Positions 36,437 through 45,469 are shown, counted from the stretch's first letter. The stretch: DNA of 64,000 nt from Mucilaginibacter sp. (GCF_028288185.1 NZ_JAQBOF010000011.1:82214-146213); one strand, 5' to 3'. Program-made: numbers and translations. The notes: generated by a model from the sequence alone, not told the origin.

Positions 36437-39256
36437 ATGCCCAAAGACACCTCCATTAAATCAGTACTGATCATTGGCTCAGGCCCTATTATTATTGGCC
36501 AGGCCTGCGAGTTTGATTATGCCGGATCACAAGCCGCGCTATCTTTAAAAGAAGAAGGTATTACCGTATCTATCATTAACAGCAACCCGGCTACTATCAT
36601 GACGGATAAAGTTATTGGCGACCACGTTTACCTGCTGCCCCTTACCTGCGAAAGCATTGAGAAGATATTGATCGAACAAAAAATTGATGCCGTGTTACCT
36701 ACCATGGGTGGCCAAACCGCGTTAAACCTTTGTATTGAGGCTGATGAGCAAGGCTTATGGGAAAAATATGGTGTAAAGATTGTTGGTGTTGATATTGCCG
36801 CGATTGAGAAGACCGAAAACCGCGAGGCATTCCGCCAGTTAATGGTTGACATTGGTGTTGGGGTAGCTACCTCAAAAATAGCTAACTCTTTCCTTGAAGG
36901 TAAAGAGGCCGCACAGGAAATAGGTTTCCCTTTGGTTATTCGTCCAAGTTATACGCTGGGAGGTAAAGGCGCTGGCTTTGTACATAAAAAAGAAGATTTT
37001 GACGCAGCATTAAGCCGTGGCTTGCAGGCATCGCCAACTCATGAGGTTTTGGTGGAGCAGGCTGTTTTAGGCTGGAAAGAATATGAGCTGGAGCTGCTGC
37101 GTGATAGTAATGATAACGTAATTATTATTTGCTCGATAGAGAACTTTGACCCGATGGGTATCCATACCGGCGACTCGATAACCGTGGCTCCGGCCATGAC
37201 ATTGAGCGACCGCTGCTACCAGGAAATGCGTAACCAGGCCATCAAAATGATGCGCGCCATTGGTAATTTCGCGGGTGGTTGTAACGTACAGTTCTCTGTT
37301 AACCCTGCAGATGAAGCGATTATCGCTATCGAGATCAACCCACGTGTATCGCGCTCATCAGCATTAGCATCAAAAGCAACAGGCTATCCTATTGCTAAAA
37401 TAGCTGCTAAATTGGCTATCGGTTATAATTTAGATGAGATAGAAAATCAGATCACCAAAACAACATCGGCTTATTTTGAGCCAACGCTTGATTATGTGAT
37501 CGTTAAAATACCACGCTGGAACTTTGATAAGTTTAAAGGCGCTAACCGCGAGTTGGGCTTGCAAATGAAATCAGTAGGCGAAGTCATGGGCATTGGCCGC
37601 AGCTTTATCGAGGCGTTGCAAAAAGCCTGTCAGAGTTTAGAGATAGGCCGCGCCGGTTTAGGTGCCGATGGTAAACAAAGCCGCAACCTTGACGAAATTA
37701 TGCATAGCCTGGAGCATCCAAGCTGGGACAGGTTGTTCCACGTTTATGATGCTTTAAGTTTAGGTGTGCCAATTGAATCGGTACGTAAAGCTACTAAAAT
37801 AGACAGATGGTTCCTGAACCAGATCATGGATATTGTGAACCTCGAGATTGAGTTACGCAGATATTCTATAGGCAACATCCCGGAGGATTTCCTTTTCACC
37901 TTAAAACAAAAAGGATTCTCTGACGCGCAGATAGCTTACATTCTGCATAATAATACTACCGAAGAGGATGTTTACCAGCGCCGTAAAGAACTGGGCATTA
38001 AGCGTGTTTATAAAATGGTTGATACCTGCGCTGCCGAGTTCCCTGCCAAAACACCTTACTACTACTCTACTTACGAAGGCGAGAACGAATCGGTCTCATC
38101 TGACAAGAAAAAAATAATTGTATTAGGCTCGGGCCCCAACCGTATTGGCCAGGGTATTGAGTTTGATTATAGCTGCGTACACGGTTTGATAGCTGCTAAA
38201 GAAGCGGGTTTTGAAGCCATCATGGTTAACTGTAACCCTGAAACGGTATCAACCGACTTTAACATGGCCGATAAGCTATACTTTGAGCCTGTGTTCTGGG
38301 AACATGTTCGCGAAATCATCGAGCTGGAAAAACCGGTTGGGGTTATCGTTCAGCTAGGTGGACAAACCGCCTTGAAGATGGCCGAGAAAATGCATGAGCA
38401 TGGGATTAAGATCATAGGTACATCATTCGATAACATGGATATTGCCGAAGATCGTGGCCGTTTCTCTGACTTGCTAAAAGAGTTGGAAATCCCTTACCCA
38501 TTATACGGCGTTGCCGAAAGTGCCGAAGAAGCGCTGGAAGTTGCACACCAGGTAGGTTACCCGGTATTGGTTCGCCCTAGTTATGTATTGGGCGGACAAG
38601 GCATGAGCATTGTAATTAATGATGAGGACCTGGAGAAAGCGGTTGTTAGCTTGCTGAAAAACTTACCGGGCAACCGTGTATTGATCGACCATTTCCTGGA
38701 CCGTGCATCCGAAGCCGAGTCTGACTCGATAAGCGATGGCGATGATGTGCATATAGTTGGTTTAATGGAACACATTGAGCCTGCGGGTATCCACTCGGGC
38801 GATTCATTCGCGGTATTGCCACCGTTTGATCTGTCGGCCAATGTGATCAACAAAATGGAGCAGTATACTAAAAAAATAGCTAAAGCACTAAATGTAATAG
38901 GTTTGCTTAACATACAATTTGCCATAAAAGATGACGAGGTATATGTGATAGAAGCCAACCCGCGTGCATCGCGTACGGTGCCTTTCATTGCCAAAGCGTA
39001 TGATGTGCCTTACATCAACATAGCCACCAAAGTAATGCTGGGTGCTAATAAACTAAAAGATTTCACCATTGAACGTAAGCTTAAAGGTTATGCCATTAAG
39101 GAACCTGTATTCTCTTTCGATAAATTCCCCGAGGTTGAAAAACAACTGGGCCCCGAAATGAAATCAACCGGCGAATCTATCCGCTTTATCCCTGACCTGC
39201 AGGACCCATATTTTAAGCATTTGTACAGAGAGAAATCGATGTACTTGAGTAAGTAA
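36437..39256 (+). CDS. carB: Carbamoyl-phosphate synthase large subunit
   Basis: A 939-residue protein with the two homologous ATP-grasp halves: first half with SGPIIIGQACEFDYAGSQA and RPSYTLGGKGAGF, second half with GSGPNRIGQGIEFDYSCVH (near 560) and RPSYVLGGQGMS. It ends right after the second synthetase unit (GESIRFIPDLQDP), so the C-terminal MGS-like allosteric domain of the about 1070-residue E. coli enzyme is absent, as usual for Bacteroidota. It makes carbamoyl phosphate for pyrimidine and arginine synthesis. carA is not adjacent. The upstream leader is about 110 nt. Confidence 0.97.
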   Translation: MPKDTSIKSVLIIGSGPIIIGQACEFDYAGSQAALSLKEEGITVSIINSNPATIMTDKVIGDHVYLLPLTCESIEKILIEQKIDAVLPTMGGQTALNLCIEADEQGLWEKYGVKIVGVDIAAIEKTENREAFRQLMVDIGVGVATSKIANSFLEGKEAAQEIGFPLVIRPSYTLGGKGAGFVHKKEDFDAALSRGLQASPTHEVLVEQAVLGWKEYELELLRDSNDNVIIICSIENFDPMGIHTGDSITVAPAMTLSDRCYQEMRNQAIKMMRAIGNFAGGCNVQFSVNPADEAIIAIEINPRVSRSSALASKATGYPIAKIAAKLAIGYNLDEIENQITKTTSAYFEPTLDYVIVKIPRWNFDKFKGANRELGLQMKSVGEVMGIGRSFIEALQKACQSLEIGRAGLGADGKQSRNLDEIMHSLEHPSWDRLFHVYDALSLGVPIESVRKATKIDRWFLNQIMDIVNLEIELRRYSIGNIPEDFLFTLKQKGFSDAQIAYILHNNTTEEDVYQRRKELGIKRVYKMVDTCAAEFPAKTPYYYSTYEGENESVSSDKKKIIVLGSGPNRIGQGIEFDYSCVHGLIAAKEAGFEAIMVNCNPETVSTDFNMADKLYFEPVFWEHVREIIELEKPVGVIVQLGGQTALKMAEKMHEHGIKIIGTSFDNMDIAEDRGRFSDLLKELEIPYPLYGVAESAEEALEVAHQVGYPVLVRPSYVLGGQGMSIVINDEDLEKAVVSLLKNLPGNRVLIDHFLDRASEAESDSISDGDDVHIVGLMEHIEPAGIHSGDSFAVLPPFDLSANVINKMEQYTKKIAKALNVIGLLNIQFAIKDDEVYVIEANPRASRTVPFIAKAYDVPYINIATKVMLGANKLKDFTIERKLKGYAIKEPVFSFDKFPEVEKQLGPEMKSTGESIRFIPDLQDPYFKHLYREKSMYLSK

Positions 39257-39260
39257 TCCC

Positions 39261-39282
39261 CAGCCCCCTAAAGGGGGAGCTG
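39261..39282. repeat. C/G-block hairpin repeat
   Basis: CCCCCT (39264-39269) pairs with AGGGGG (39272-39277), extended outward by CAG/CTG with a two-base bulge. Located between carB and its terminator; same style as 22154-22177. Confidence 0.55.
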
Positions 39283-39300
39283 AATAGCATACTAAAAGAA

Positions 39301-39325
39301 AAGCGGCCAGGTAGGTCGCTTTTTT
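39301..39325 (+). terminator. Rho-independent terminator of carB
   Basis: Stem 39301-39308 with 39314-39321 (one G-T pair), 5-nt loop, then a T run. Confidence 0.8.
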
Positions 39326-39376
39326 AATTATGTTTCAAATTGCTCTCAAAAGTACTCTCTTTAGGAAGCGGGGGGG

Positions 39377-39838
39377 TTAATCCACCATCAATCCCTTAAC
39401 CTCAAAAGTTAATTTACGCTTTGGGTTGGTTTTTACGGTATGTTGTTTCTTCCCCACCACCGTATCACCTGCAAAATGTTGCAAGTCATCGGCAATGAAT
39501 TGTTTTTCGGCTACGCCTTCAACTATTACAATTTTGCCTTTTAAGCCTGGTGGGATATTAATACCGATGTTTTTAAAATGCGCGGTAATAATTTTGCCTT
39601 TGCCGGCATCCAGTTCAAACCAGCCCCCTTTGGGTTTGGTTACTTTTATAACCCGGCCGCGTATGGTGGTGTTGATGCGTGTTTTGGTGTCCATAAAAGC
39701 CTCAACCCGCCAGGCAGGCAGCATGGTCGTTGTGCCTGGCTTGATGCCGTAAACCATGCCATGCGGTAAGGGCGTGTGGTGCTGTGCGGTAGCGGATATA
39801 ACAAGGCAAATGGAAAATAATAAAGACCAATATTTCAT
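39377..39838 (-). CDS. DUF4920-like secreted protein
   Basis: A 153-residue exported protein, start at ATG 39838 (a GTG precedes it in frame). Signal peptide about 1-19, ending SATAQ. The core (about 55-125) shows GRVIKVTKPKGGWFELDAG and HFKNIGINIPPGLKGKIVIVEGVAE, the OB-like pattern of DUF4920; the Cys of the usual GCWM segment is replaced here by Gly-Trp. No partner is apparent. Function unknown; it is convergent with carB. Confidence 0.75.
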   Translation of the reverse strand: MKYWSLLFSICLVISATAQHHTPLPHGMVYGIKPGTTTMLPAWRVEAFMDTKTRINTTIRGRVIKVTKPKGGWFELDAGKGKIITAHFKNIGINIPPGLKGKIVIVEGVAEKQFIADDLQHFAGDTVVGKKQHTVKTNPKRKLTFEVKGLMVD

Positions 39839-40240
39839 CACACAGATATATTCTTACAGAACAAGAAATTATGGCCTTAGTTTTAAACCACATACTAAAA
39901 TTGAAATATGGTTTTTAGGCTTTCTTGTCCGTGCATTCTTGTCAAGTGTATTTACCGCTATTGCTGCCATATTTTGTAATAAGCTGCTTATACCGGTCAT
40001 TATAAAATATCAGCAGGTAATTAATAATGACAAATGGTATAAAATAAGTTAATATAATAGAAGTACAGGTGTTTAACCCAACCTGGTTAAAAACATGCAG
40101 CGGGAATATCACCAAATAGGTTTATGAGATAATAACCTTAACAGTAAAGTAGTGTTAACAATTAGTCCCAAGCAAGATCGACATTGGCACAATAGTTAAA
40201 GCCTTCTAACTGCTTTGGCGGTCGCGTTTTGTTTTTGCTA
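39839..40240. other. Non-coding stretch
   Basis: About 400 bp between the DUF4920 start and the radA stop, AT-rich. I see no supported gene, RNA or repeat. An open frame running out of the DUF4920 antisense strand has no family resemblance. Confidence 0.45.
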
Positions 40241-41731
40241 TTATCCAAACAACAACTCAAATACATCTTCAATATTAGCCACCATTTTTATATCAATGGT
40301 ATAGCGCGACAGGTCCATGCGCTTTTTGTCCTGCGCGGCTGATGGCATATTGTATTTAGAAATATAGATCTGCTCAAAGCCTAGTTTTTGTGCTTCGGCA
40401 ATGCGTTGTTCTACCCGGTTAACTGCCCGTATCTCGCCCGAGAGGCCAATCTCGCCGGCAAAGCAGGTTTTAAAAGGTATGGGTATATTTTGATATGATG
40501 ATATGATAGCAGCGGCAAGCCCCAGGTCAATCGCGGGGTCTTCTACCTTTATGCCACCCGTTATATTCAGGAAAACATCCTGCGCACCCAGTTTAAATCC
40601 GCAACGCTTCTCTAGTACGGCAAGCAGCATGCTCATTCGCTTGGCATCAAAACCATTTGCGTTACGCTGGGGCGTTCCATATACCGAAGTGCTCACCAAT
40701 GCTTGCGTTTCAATAAGCATCGGTCTCATGCCCTCTAATGTGGCCGATATGGTGATGCCGCTCAAAGGTTCATCGCGTTGCGATAATAATATTTCTGATG
40801 GATTAGATACTTCGCGCAAACCCTCGCCCAGCATTTCATAGATGCCCAGTTCAGACGAAGAGCCGAAACGGTTTTTAACCGTGCGCAATATGCGGTAAAC
40901 ATGGTGCCTGTCGCCCTCAAACTGCAAAACGGTATCAACCATGTGCTCCAGTATTTTAGGGCCTGCTATCATGCCGTCTTTGGTGATATGGCCAATTAAA
41001 AATACCGGTGTAGCGCTTTCTTTGGCAAAACGCAACAACTCGGCCGTACACTCACGCACCTGCGATACACTGCCGGGCGTTGATTCTATATGTGATGAAT
41101 GGAGGGTTTGGATAGAGTCGACTACAACCAAATCAGGTTCCAGCTCTTCGATCTGTTTAAATATGTTTTGGGTTGATGTTTCGGTAAGGATGTAGCACCC
41201 CTTATTTATTTCGGATTTTTCACTATTGTTTGTTTTTTCAGGGTGTTCAAGAGGGCTTCGCCGTTTCGGATATTCGATTTCGGATTTATTAAGGGTCTTA
41301 ACCTCACTCAGTCGTTCGGCTCGCATTTTAATCTGCTTTTCGCTTTCCTCGCCCGAGATATAGAGCACTTTAAGGTTGGGCATATTTAGCGCCAATTGCA
41401 ACATCAGGGTTGATTTACCAATGCCCGGCTCGCCGCCTATTAATACCAATGAACCCGCAACAATACCACCGCCCAATACGCGGTTGAACTCTCTATCCGG
41501 AGTAAGCAGTCGGTCCTCTTCGTTAAAAGTAATATCTGCAACCTCTACCGGTTTATTCGCGCGTTGTTGGGTGGTACTGCTTACTTTCCAGGTGGGGACA
41601 GATTTTGAGTCCTTTTCAATAACCTCCTCTACAAAAGTGTTCCATTGCTGGCACGATGGGCATTTGCCCAACCACTTAGCCGACTCGAAGCCACAGCTTT
41701 GACAGAAATACGCGATCTTAGATTTAGCCAT
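40241..41731 (-). CDS. radA: DNA repair protein RadA with in-frame insert
   Basis: A 496-residue protein, start at ATG 41731 (MAKSKIAYFCQSCG); a further 41 codons upstream are repeat DNA. The zinc finger CQSC...CPSC lies at 10-30, Walker A GGEPGIGKST near 95-105, Walker B VVVDSIQT, the RadA-specific KNRFGSSSELGIYEM, and a Lon-like C-terminal domain (DVFLNITGGIKVEDPAIDLGLA). RadA is a RecA-like helicase for branch migration in recombination. Between RAERL and CYILTETSTQ there are about 37 residues (147-183, rich in Lys, Glu, Ser) where the family has about ten; they coincide with a DNA repeat (41208-41287). The excess accounts for the length over the usual about 455-460. Confidence 0.95.
   Translation of the reverse strand: MAKSKIAYFCQSCGFESAKWLGKCPSCQQWNTFVEEVIEKDSKSVPTWKVSSTTQQRANKPVEVADITFNEEDRLLTPDREFNRVLGGGIVAGSLVLIGGEPGIGKSTLMLQLALNMPNLKVLYISGEESEKQIKMRAERLSEVKTLNKSEIEYPKRRSPLEHPEKTNNSEKSEINKGCYILTETSTQNIFKQIEELEPDLVVVDSIQTLHSSHIESTPGSVSQVRECTAELLRFAKESATPVFLIGHITKDGMIAGPKILEHMVDTVLQFEGDRHHVYRILRTVKNRFGSSSELGIYEMLGEGLREVSNPSEILLSQRDEPLSGITISATLEGMRPMLIETQALVSTSVYGTPQRNANGFDAKRMSMLLAVLEKRCGFKLGAQDVFLNITGGIKVEDPAIDLGLAAAIISSYQNIPIPFKTCFAGEIGLSGEIRAVNRVEQRIAEAQKLGFEQIYISKYNMPSAAQDKKRMDLSRYTIDIKMVANIEDVFELLFG
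41208..41287 (-). repeat. Repeat element inside the radA coding region
   Basis: An 11-bp direct repeat ATTTCGGATTT at 41208-41218 and 41277-41287 brackets the extra radA segment, with further variants (TTTCGGATATTCGATTTCGG, from 41264) inside. The words match the intergenic element at 53246-53278. The insert keeps the reading frame. Confidence 0.6.
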
Positions 41732-41737
41732 TTGTTT

Positions 41738-41769
41738 GATATGCGAATGTGCAGATATGCAAATGTGCA
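41738..41769 (-). repeat. 16-nt tandem repeat in the radA leader
   Basis: Two adjacent 16-nt copies (41738-41753 and 41754-41769) of GATATGC(G/A)AATGTGCA differing at one base, starting 7 bp upstream of the radA ATG. Confidence 0.85.
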
Positions 41770-41864
41770 GATTAAATTGGGTTTGGCAAAGGGTTTTGCT
41801 AAATAATTTAGCAAAAAGGATGCGATTAATTTTAAAATGATTATCTTTATACAAGAAACTATTG

Positions 41865-42206
41865 ATGGATTTTATTGAAAAAATAGCCGATCTGTTAGAT
41901 CCTTTTTCTGCTGTTGCAAAATATGCGGGGATTGCTGGAATTGCTATCGCAATTATCTTTTTGATATTTAGAGAAATAATTAAAAAAGCGATTTTTCCAA
42001 GCCTAACAAAGAAACAAGCTTATAATGTTATCCGCTTAATAATAATTTGCAGTACCATTATTGGCGTAATTGGTTTAACAGTTTCAATTTTACCTAGCTA
42101 CAAATCGGTTGATGTCTATCCAAAACAGAGCGATAGTTTAAAATATGAACCCCTCATATTAAAAAAAGAAGGTGTTATATTGATAGATAGCAATAAGAAA
42201 AGATGA
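41865..42206 (+). CDS. Small two-helix membrane protein, first gene of protease cassette
   Basis: A 113-residue protein, start at ATG 41865 (a TTG precedes it). Two hydrophobic helices at about 18-37 (AGIAGIAIAIIFLIF) and 57-77 (VIRLIIICSTIIGVIGLTV), with a Lys-rich loop between and a polar tail of about 35 residues (PSYKSVDVYPKQSD). Small size suggests an inner-membrane anchor or regulator. It overlaps the next gene by 4 bp (ATGA). The three-gene block is noticeably more AT-rich than radA and rng on either side. No known family. Confidence 0.65.
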   Translation: MDFIEKIADLLDPFSAVAKYAGIAGIAIAIIFLIFREIIKKAIFPSLTKKQAYNVIRLIIICSTIIGVIGLTVSILPSYKSVDVYPKQSDSLKYEPLILKKEGVILIDSNKKR

Positions 42207-42718
42207 AAGGAAAAACTATCATTTTATTATTGCTTGTATGTCTGGACACATTTGGGCAAAAAAAAGAAAGGATAACAATCTTTAAAGATTCAAAAGTCAA
42301 GATTATTAATTTTGTAATTGATAAAGATCCAAATAGGCTTCCGATATTAAATTTTACTATTCAAAATAACACCAAGGAAACCATCATATTTACAACCGTT
42401 GCTTTAGTACTTATTGAATTTAAAAAACATCCATTATCAAGCTCAGGAAACAACGATCTAATATCCAAAGCATTGACTCCAATTGCGGGATTGGATTTAC
42501 CTATTCCAATTATTCCTAACACTTATATATATGGCTGGCAGTCGCCAATACAAATCGTTAAAAAAGACGCCGCAACAATTATTATTAGGATACATTATCA
42601 ACTCGGCGATAAAAACATCGTACCAGGCCAATTGGGATATTTTAAATTTAAATTATTATTTCTTACTTATGATCTTAAAGCAGTTTCGTCTTCAGATATC
42701 GAATTGGGTAACCAATAA
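42203..42718 (+). CDS. Small secreted beta-rich protein of protease cassette
   Basis: A 171-residue exported protein: signal peptide about 1-19 (LLLLVCLDTFGQ), then a beta-sandwich-like body (KVKIINFVID, LNFTIQNNTKETIIFTTVALVL, IIIRIHYQLGDKN) resembling an Ig-like or arrestin-like fold, without catalytic or metal motifs. Translationally coupled to the membrane protein upstream (4-bp overlap) and overlapped for 50 bp by the protease start downstream. Function unknown; a substrate, chaperone or inhibitor of the protease are all possible. Confidence 0.6.
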   Translation: MKGKTIILLLLVCLDTFGQKKERITIFKDSKVKIINFVIDKDPNRLPILNFTIQNNTKETIIFTTVALVLIEFKKHPLSSSGNNDLISKALTPIAGLDLPIPIIPNTYIYGWQSPIQIVKKDAATIIIRIHYQLGDKNIVPGQLGYFKFKLLFLTYDLKAVSSSDIELGNQ

Positions 42719-43508
42719 AACATTTGTATTAATATTTTTAAGTGCTATTTTATCTATGAGTTCCGTAGCCCAAAGTAATACGGTTGATTCTCTTAGTTTT
42801 CAAAATTTAAGTTTAGAACTTTTAAATAACTATGCAAATATTGGATCGGCAACAGGATTTATTATCGAAAAAAACAATGTAGACTACCTGATTACTAACC
42901 TTCACGTAGTCACTGGTTTAGATTATTTTTCACACGCAATAATCGACCCTCAGCAACAGATTCCCAATAATATTGCTATTTGGCACAATGCGCAAACCCT
43001 AGGACATTGGTCTAAATCAATAGAAACGCTTTACGATAGAAATAAAAACAAACGATGGATTGAATGTGAAGTGGCAGGAAAAACGGTAGATATAATTGCT
43101 TTGCCATTACAAAATTTACCTAAAGGTGCAAAACTATACCCAGTGCATTTAAAGGGCTTTAACGATAGCATTACAGTTATGCCTGGTTTTTCAGCATCCA
43201 TAATCGGATCTCCATATGGGCAATCTTCAGACGGAAAACTTGCTATATGGAAAACAGGTCATATTGCTTCAGATTTAGATATTGATGCAAATGGTTTACC
43301 GCTATTTCTTATAGATGCTACTACAAGACCCGGCATGTCTGGTTCAATGGTAGTACTTAGAATGATTCCTTTTTTAACAAGACAAGGAATTAGTATGGGT
43401 TTAGGCACTCGATTTCTTGGCGTGTACACAGCGCAAGGCAATCAAGATGAATTGGGTTATGTTATTAAGCCAATAGCGCTGAAAGCATTAATCGATAAAC
43501 TACCGTAA
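42669..43508 (+). CDS. Secreted trypsin-like serine protease
   Basis: A 279-residue protease, start taken at ATG 42669 (MILKQFRLQ), because this gives a signal peptide ending SSVAQS near residue 34; a longer frame from 42483 would run deep inside the previous gene. The chymotrypsin-fold triad is complete: His79 in ITNLHVV, Asp141 in VDIIAL, Ser224 in PGMSGS. No PDZ domain follows, unlike HtrA/DegP. Last gene of a compact AT-rich three-gene unit; its substrate is unknown. The gene is followed by a 42-bp tandem repeat. Confidence 0.82.
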   Translation: MILKQFRLQISNWVTNKTFVLIFLSAILSMSSVAQSNTVDSLSFQNLSLELLNNYANIGSATGFIIEKNNVDYLITNLHVVTGLDYFSHAIIDPQQQIPNNIAIWHNAQTLGHWSKSIETLYDRNKNKRWIECEVAGKTVDIIALPLQNLPKGAKLYPVHLKGFNDSITVMPGFSASIIGSPYGQSSDGKLAIWKTGHIASDLDIDANGLPLFLIDATTRPGMSGSMVVLRMIPFLTRQGISMGLGTRFLGVYTAQGNQDELGYVIKPIALKALIDKLP

Positions 43509-43686
43509 CTATTGCAATAGCCCACAATTGCCCTTCCCGCCAATTTTTCGTATATTTGATCAACTACCCACCGCGACTCCAATTCTCTCAACAAACCAAT
43601 TTTTCAAATTTTTTTTGACACGTTCTTTGAGTTGATTTTATCCATATAATTTATAATCAGCCAGTTATATAAAAATATTACTGCCG

Positions 43687-43812
43687 GCATAAGGCCCGAT
43701 ACCCGATAAATGGTGTGTTTTACTACCTGCATTAACCACAATACCCGATAAACGGTTGTTTTTACTACCGGCATACCGCTAGATACCCGATAAATGCAGT
43801 TTTTTACTACCG
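43687..43812. repeat. Three-copy 42-bp tandem repeat
   Basis: Units begin at 43687, 43729 and 43771, each exactly 42 bp, with conserved GATACCCGATAAA or close variant and a TTTTTACTACC end; the last unit is followed by a diverged partial copy. It lies between the protease and rng genes. Stop codons interrupt each frame, so it is not a peptide repeat. Units vary at several positions, which argues against CRISPR. Confidence 0.85.
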
Positions 43813-43862
43813 CCTTAAAGCGTTATGCCGGTGTGAATAGAAATGGTAATCAGCTTAAAGCA

Positions 43863-43898
43863 AAAAGAGCAGATGCTAATTAAAACACCTGCTCTTTT
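43863..43898 (-). terminator. Terminator of rng, possibly bidirectional
   Basis: Perfect 10-bp stem (43863-43872 with 43889-43898, 16-nt loop), with A/T runs at both ends so it can act in both directions; 21 bp after the rng stop. Confidence 0.7.
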
Positions 43899-43918
43899 GC
43901 ATCCGCGTTAGCGAATAA

Positions 43919-45469
43919 TTATAACTTGATCTCTTCGTCTTTTGATGAGAAGAAATGAAACTCTGTAATTTGATAAGCCGGGTTACTTTTAACCTTTATC
44001 CATTGGCCATATTTAAAGAACCATTGCATCTGGCGGGTATATAATCCCTGACGTATGTAGGCTTCAATATATGGGTGTACGCTAAGGGTTATGCCTTTTT
44101 CGTTTTGCTCGGTTAAAACGAAATTGAAATTGTTCTCAATATCATCCAGCAATAAAATGCTTGGGCGTATGGTACCCGTGCCATGGCATGCAGGGCAAAC
44201 CTCGGTGGTAACAATGTTCATTTCGGGCCTAACACGTTGGCGGGTTATTTGTACCAATCCAAATTTACTTGGCGGCAAAATAGTATGCTTGGCGCGATCT
44301 AAGGCCATTTCGGCACGTAAGTAATCAAACAGGTCCTTGCGGTTGTTTGGTTTGTGCATGTCAATGAAATCGATCACCACAATACCGCCCATATCACGCA
44401 AGCGCAGCTGGCGGGCAATTTCTTTCGCCGCTTCGCGATTTACCTGGTAAGCATTCTCTTCCTGGTTTTCTTTATTAGCTGTCCGATTACCGCTGTTAAC
44501 GTCAACAACGTGCAGGGCTTCAGTATGCTCAATAACCAGGTAGGCTCCACCGGCTAAATTAACCGTTTTACCAAAAGCGCCTTTTATTTGCTTATCAACA
44601 CCAAAGTGTTCAAACAAAGGCTCTTTGTGTTTATGCAGCTTAACAATGCTTTCCAGATCAGGCGAGATATCTTTTACATACTGCTTAACTTCCTCGTACA
44701 AGGTCGTGTCGTTTAAGTAGATGTTCTGAAAATCAGGATTCAATATATCCCGCAGGATTGTTGATGTACGACCAATTTCCCCTAACACTTTTTTACCCGG
44801 CTCAACCGATGGCAGGCGGGTAACAAAAGCTTCCCATTTTGATACCAGGTCAAGCAGGTCCTTTTGCATTTCTGCAACGCCCTTACCTTCTGATACCGTA
44901 CGGATAATTACACCAAAGTTTTTAGGCTTAATGCTTTCTATAATTTTGCGCAAGCGGTTGCGCTCCATGTTACTCTTTATCTTTTTAGATATCGATATAA
45001 CGTCAGAAAAAGGCACTAATACTACATACCGGCCTGCTATAGATAGATCTGAACTTAACCGGGGGCCTTTTGTTGATATAGGCTCCTTAGCTATTTGCAC
45101 AGGTATAAGCTGGTTCTTGATTAATATATCAGAGATCTTACCTCCCTTACTAATATCTTCCTCCAGCTTAAAGTTATCTAAAAGCTTAGACTGGTAACTT
45201 CCACCACGCACTTGCTTGGCCAGCTTAAGGAGCGTTTGCACCTGCGGACCAAGATCAAGATAATGCAAAAATGCATCCTTCTCATAACCTACATCAACAA
45301 AAGCAGCATTTAACCCGGGCATTATTTTTTTAATACGGCCCAAATATATATCACCAACAGTATAATTGTTGCTGATTTGCTCTTTGTGTAGCTCTACAAG
45401 TTGTTTATCCTGTAATAATGCAATAGTAGCCCCGTTAGGGGATGAATCGATAATTAATTCTTTTATCAA
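43919..45469 (-). CDS. rng: Ribonuclease E/G family endoribonuclease
   Basis: A 516-residue protein starting at TTG 45469 (MIKELIIDSSPNG), no in-frame ATG nearby. The S1 domain (VGDIYLGRIKKIMPGLNAAFVDVG) is near 38-95, followed by the RNase H-like and catalytic region with GGIVVIDFIDM (catalytic Asp pair near 355 and 395) and the zinc-link CPACHGTG near 426. The C-terminal degradosome scaffold of RNase E is absent, so RNase G is the better name. It cleaves single-stranded AU-rich RNA and processes 16S rRNA. It is next to a ribosomal-protein-like gene. Confidence 0.95.
   Translation of the reverse strand: MIKELIIDSSPNGATIALLQDKQLVELHKEQISNNYTVGDIYLGRIKKIMPGLNAAFVDVGYEKDAFLHYLDLGPQVQTLLKLAKQVRGGSYQSKLLDNFKLEEDISKGGKISDILIKNQLIPVQIAKEPISTKGPRLSSDLSIAGRYVVLVPFSDVISISKKIKSNMERNRLRKIIESIKPKNFGVIIRTVSEGKGVAEMQKDLLDLVSKWEAFVTRLPSVEPGKKVLGEIGRTSTILRDILNPDFQNIYLNDTTLYEEVKQYVKDISPDLESIVKLHKHKEPLFEHFGVDKQIKGAFGKTVNLAGGAYLVIEHTEALHVVDVNSGNRTANKENQEENAYQVNREAAKEIARQLRLRDMGGIVVIDFIDMHKPNNRKDLFDYLRAEMALDRAKHTILPPSKFGLVQITRQRVRPEMNIVTTEVCPACHGTGTIRPSILLLDDIENNFNFVLTEQNEKGITLSVHPYIEAYIRQGLYTRQMQWFFKYGQWIKVKSNPAYQITEFHFFSSKDEEIKL

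Noticed and set aside
38581..38994. 137-codon minus-strand frame inside carB
   Set aside because: Antisense to the conserved second ATP-grasp half of CarB.
39756..40052. 98-codon + strand frame after the DUF4920 gene
   Set aside because: Starts antisense inside the DUF4920 gene; no recognisable protein features beyond a chance hydrophobic stretch.
42483..42668. Longer N-terminus for the secreted protease
   Set aside because: It would lie wholly within the previous gene and would hide the signal peptide; start at 42669 fits better.
43687..43812. CRISPR array
   Set aside because: The 42-bp units are contiguous, with variation spread through the unit and no unique spacers or cas genes.
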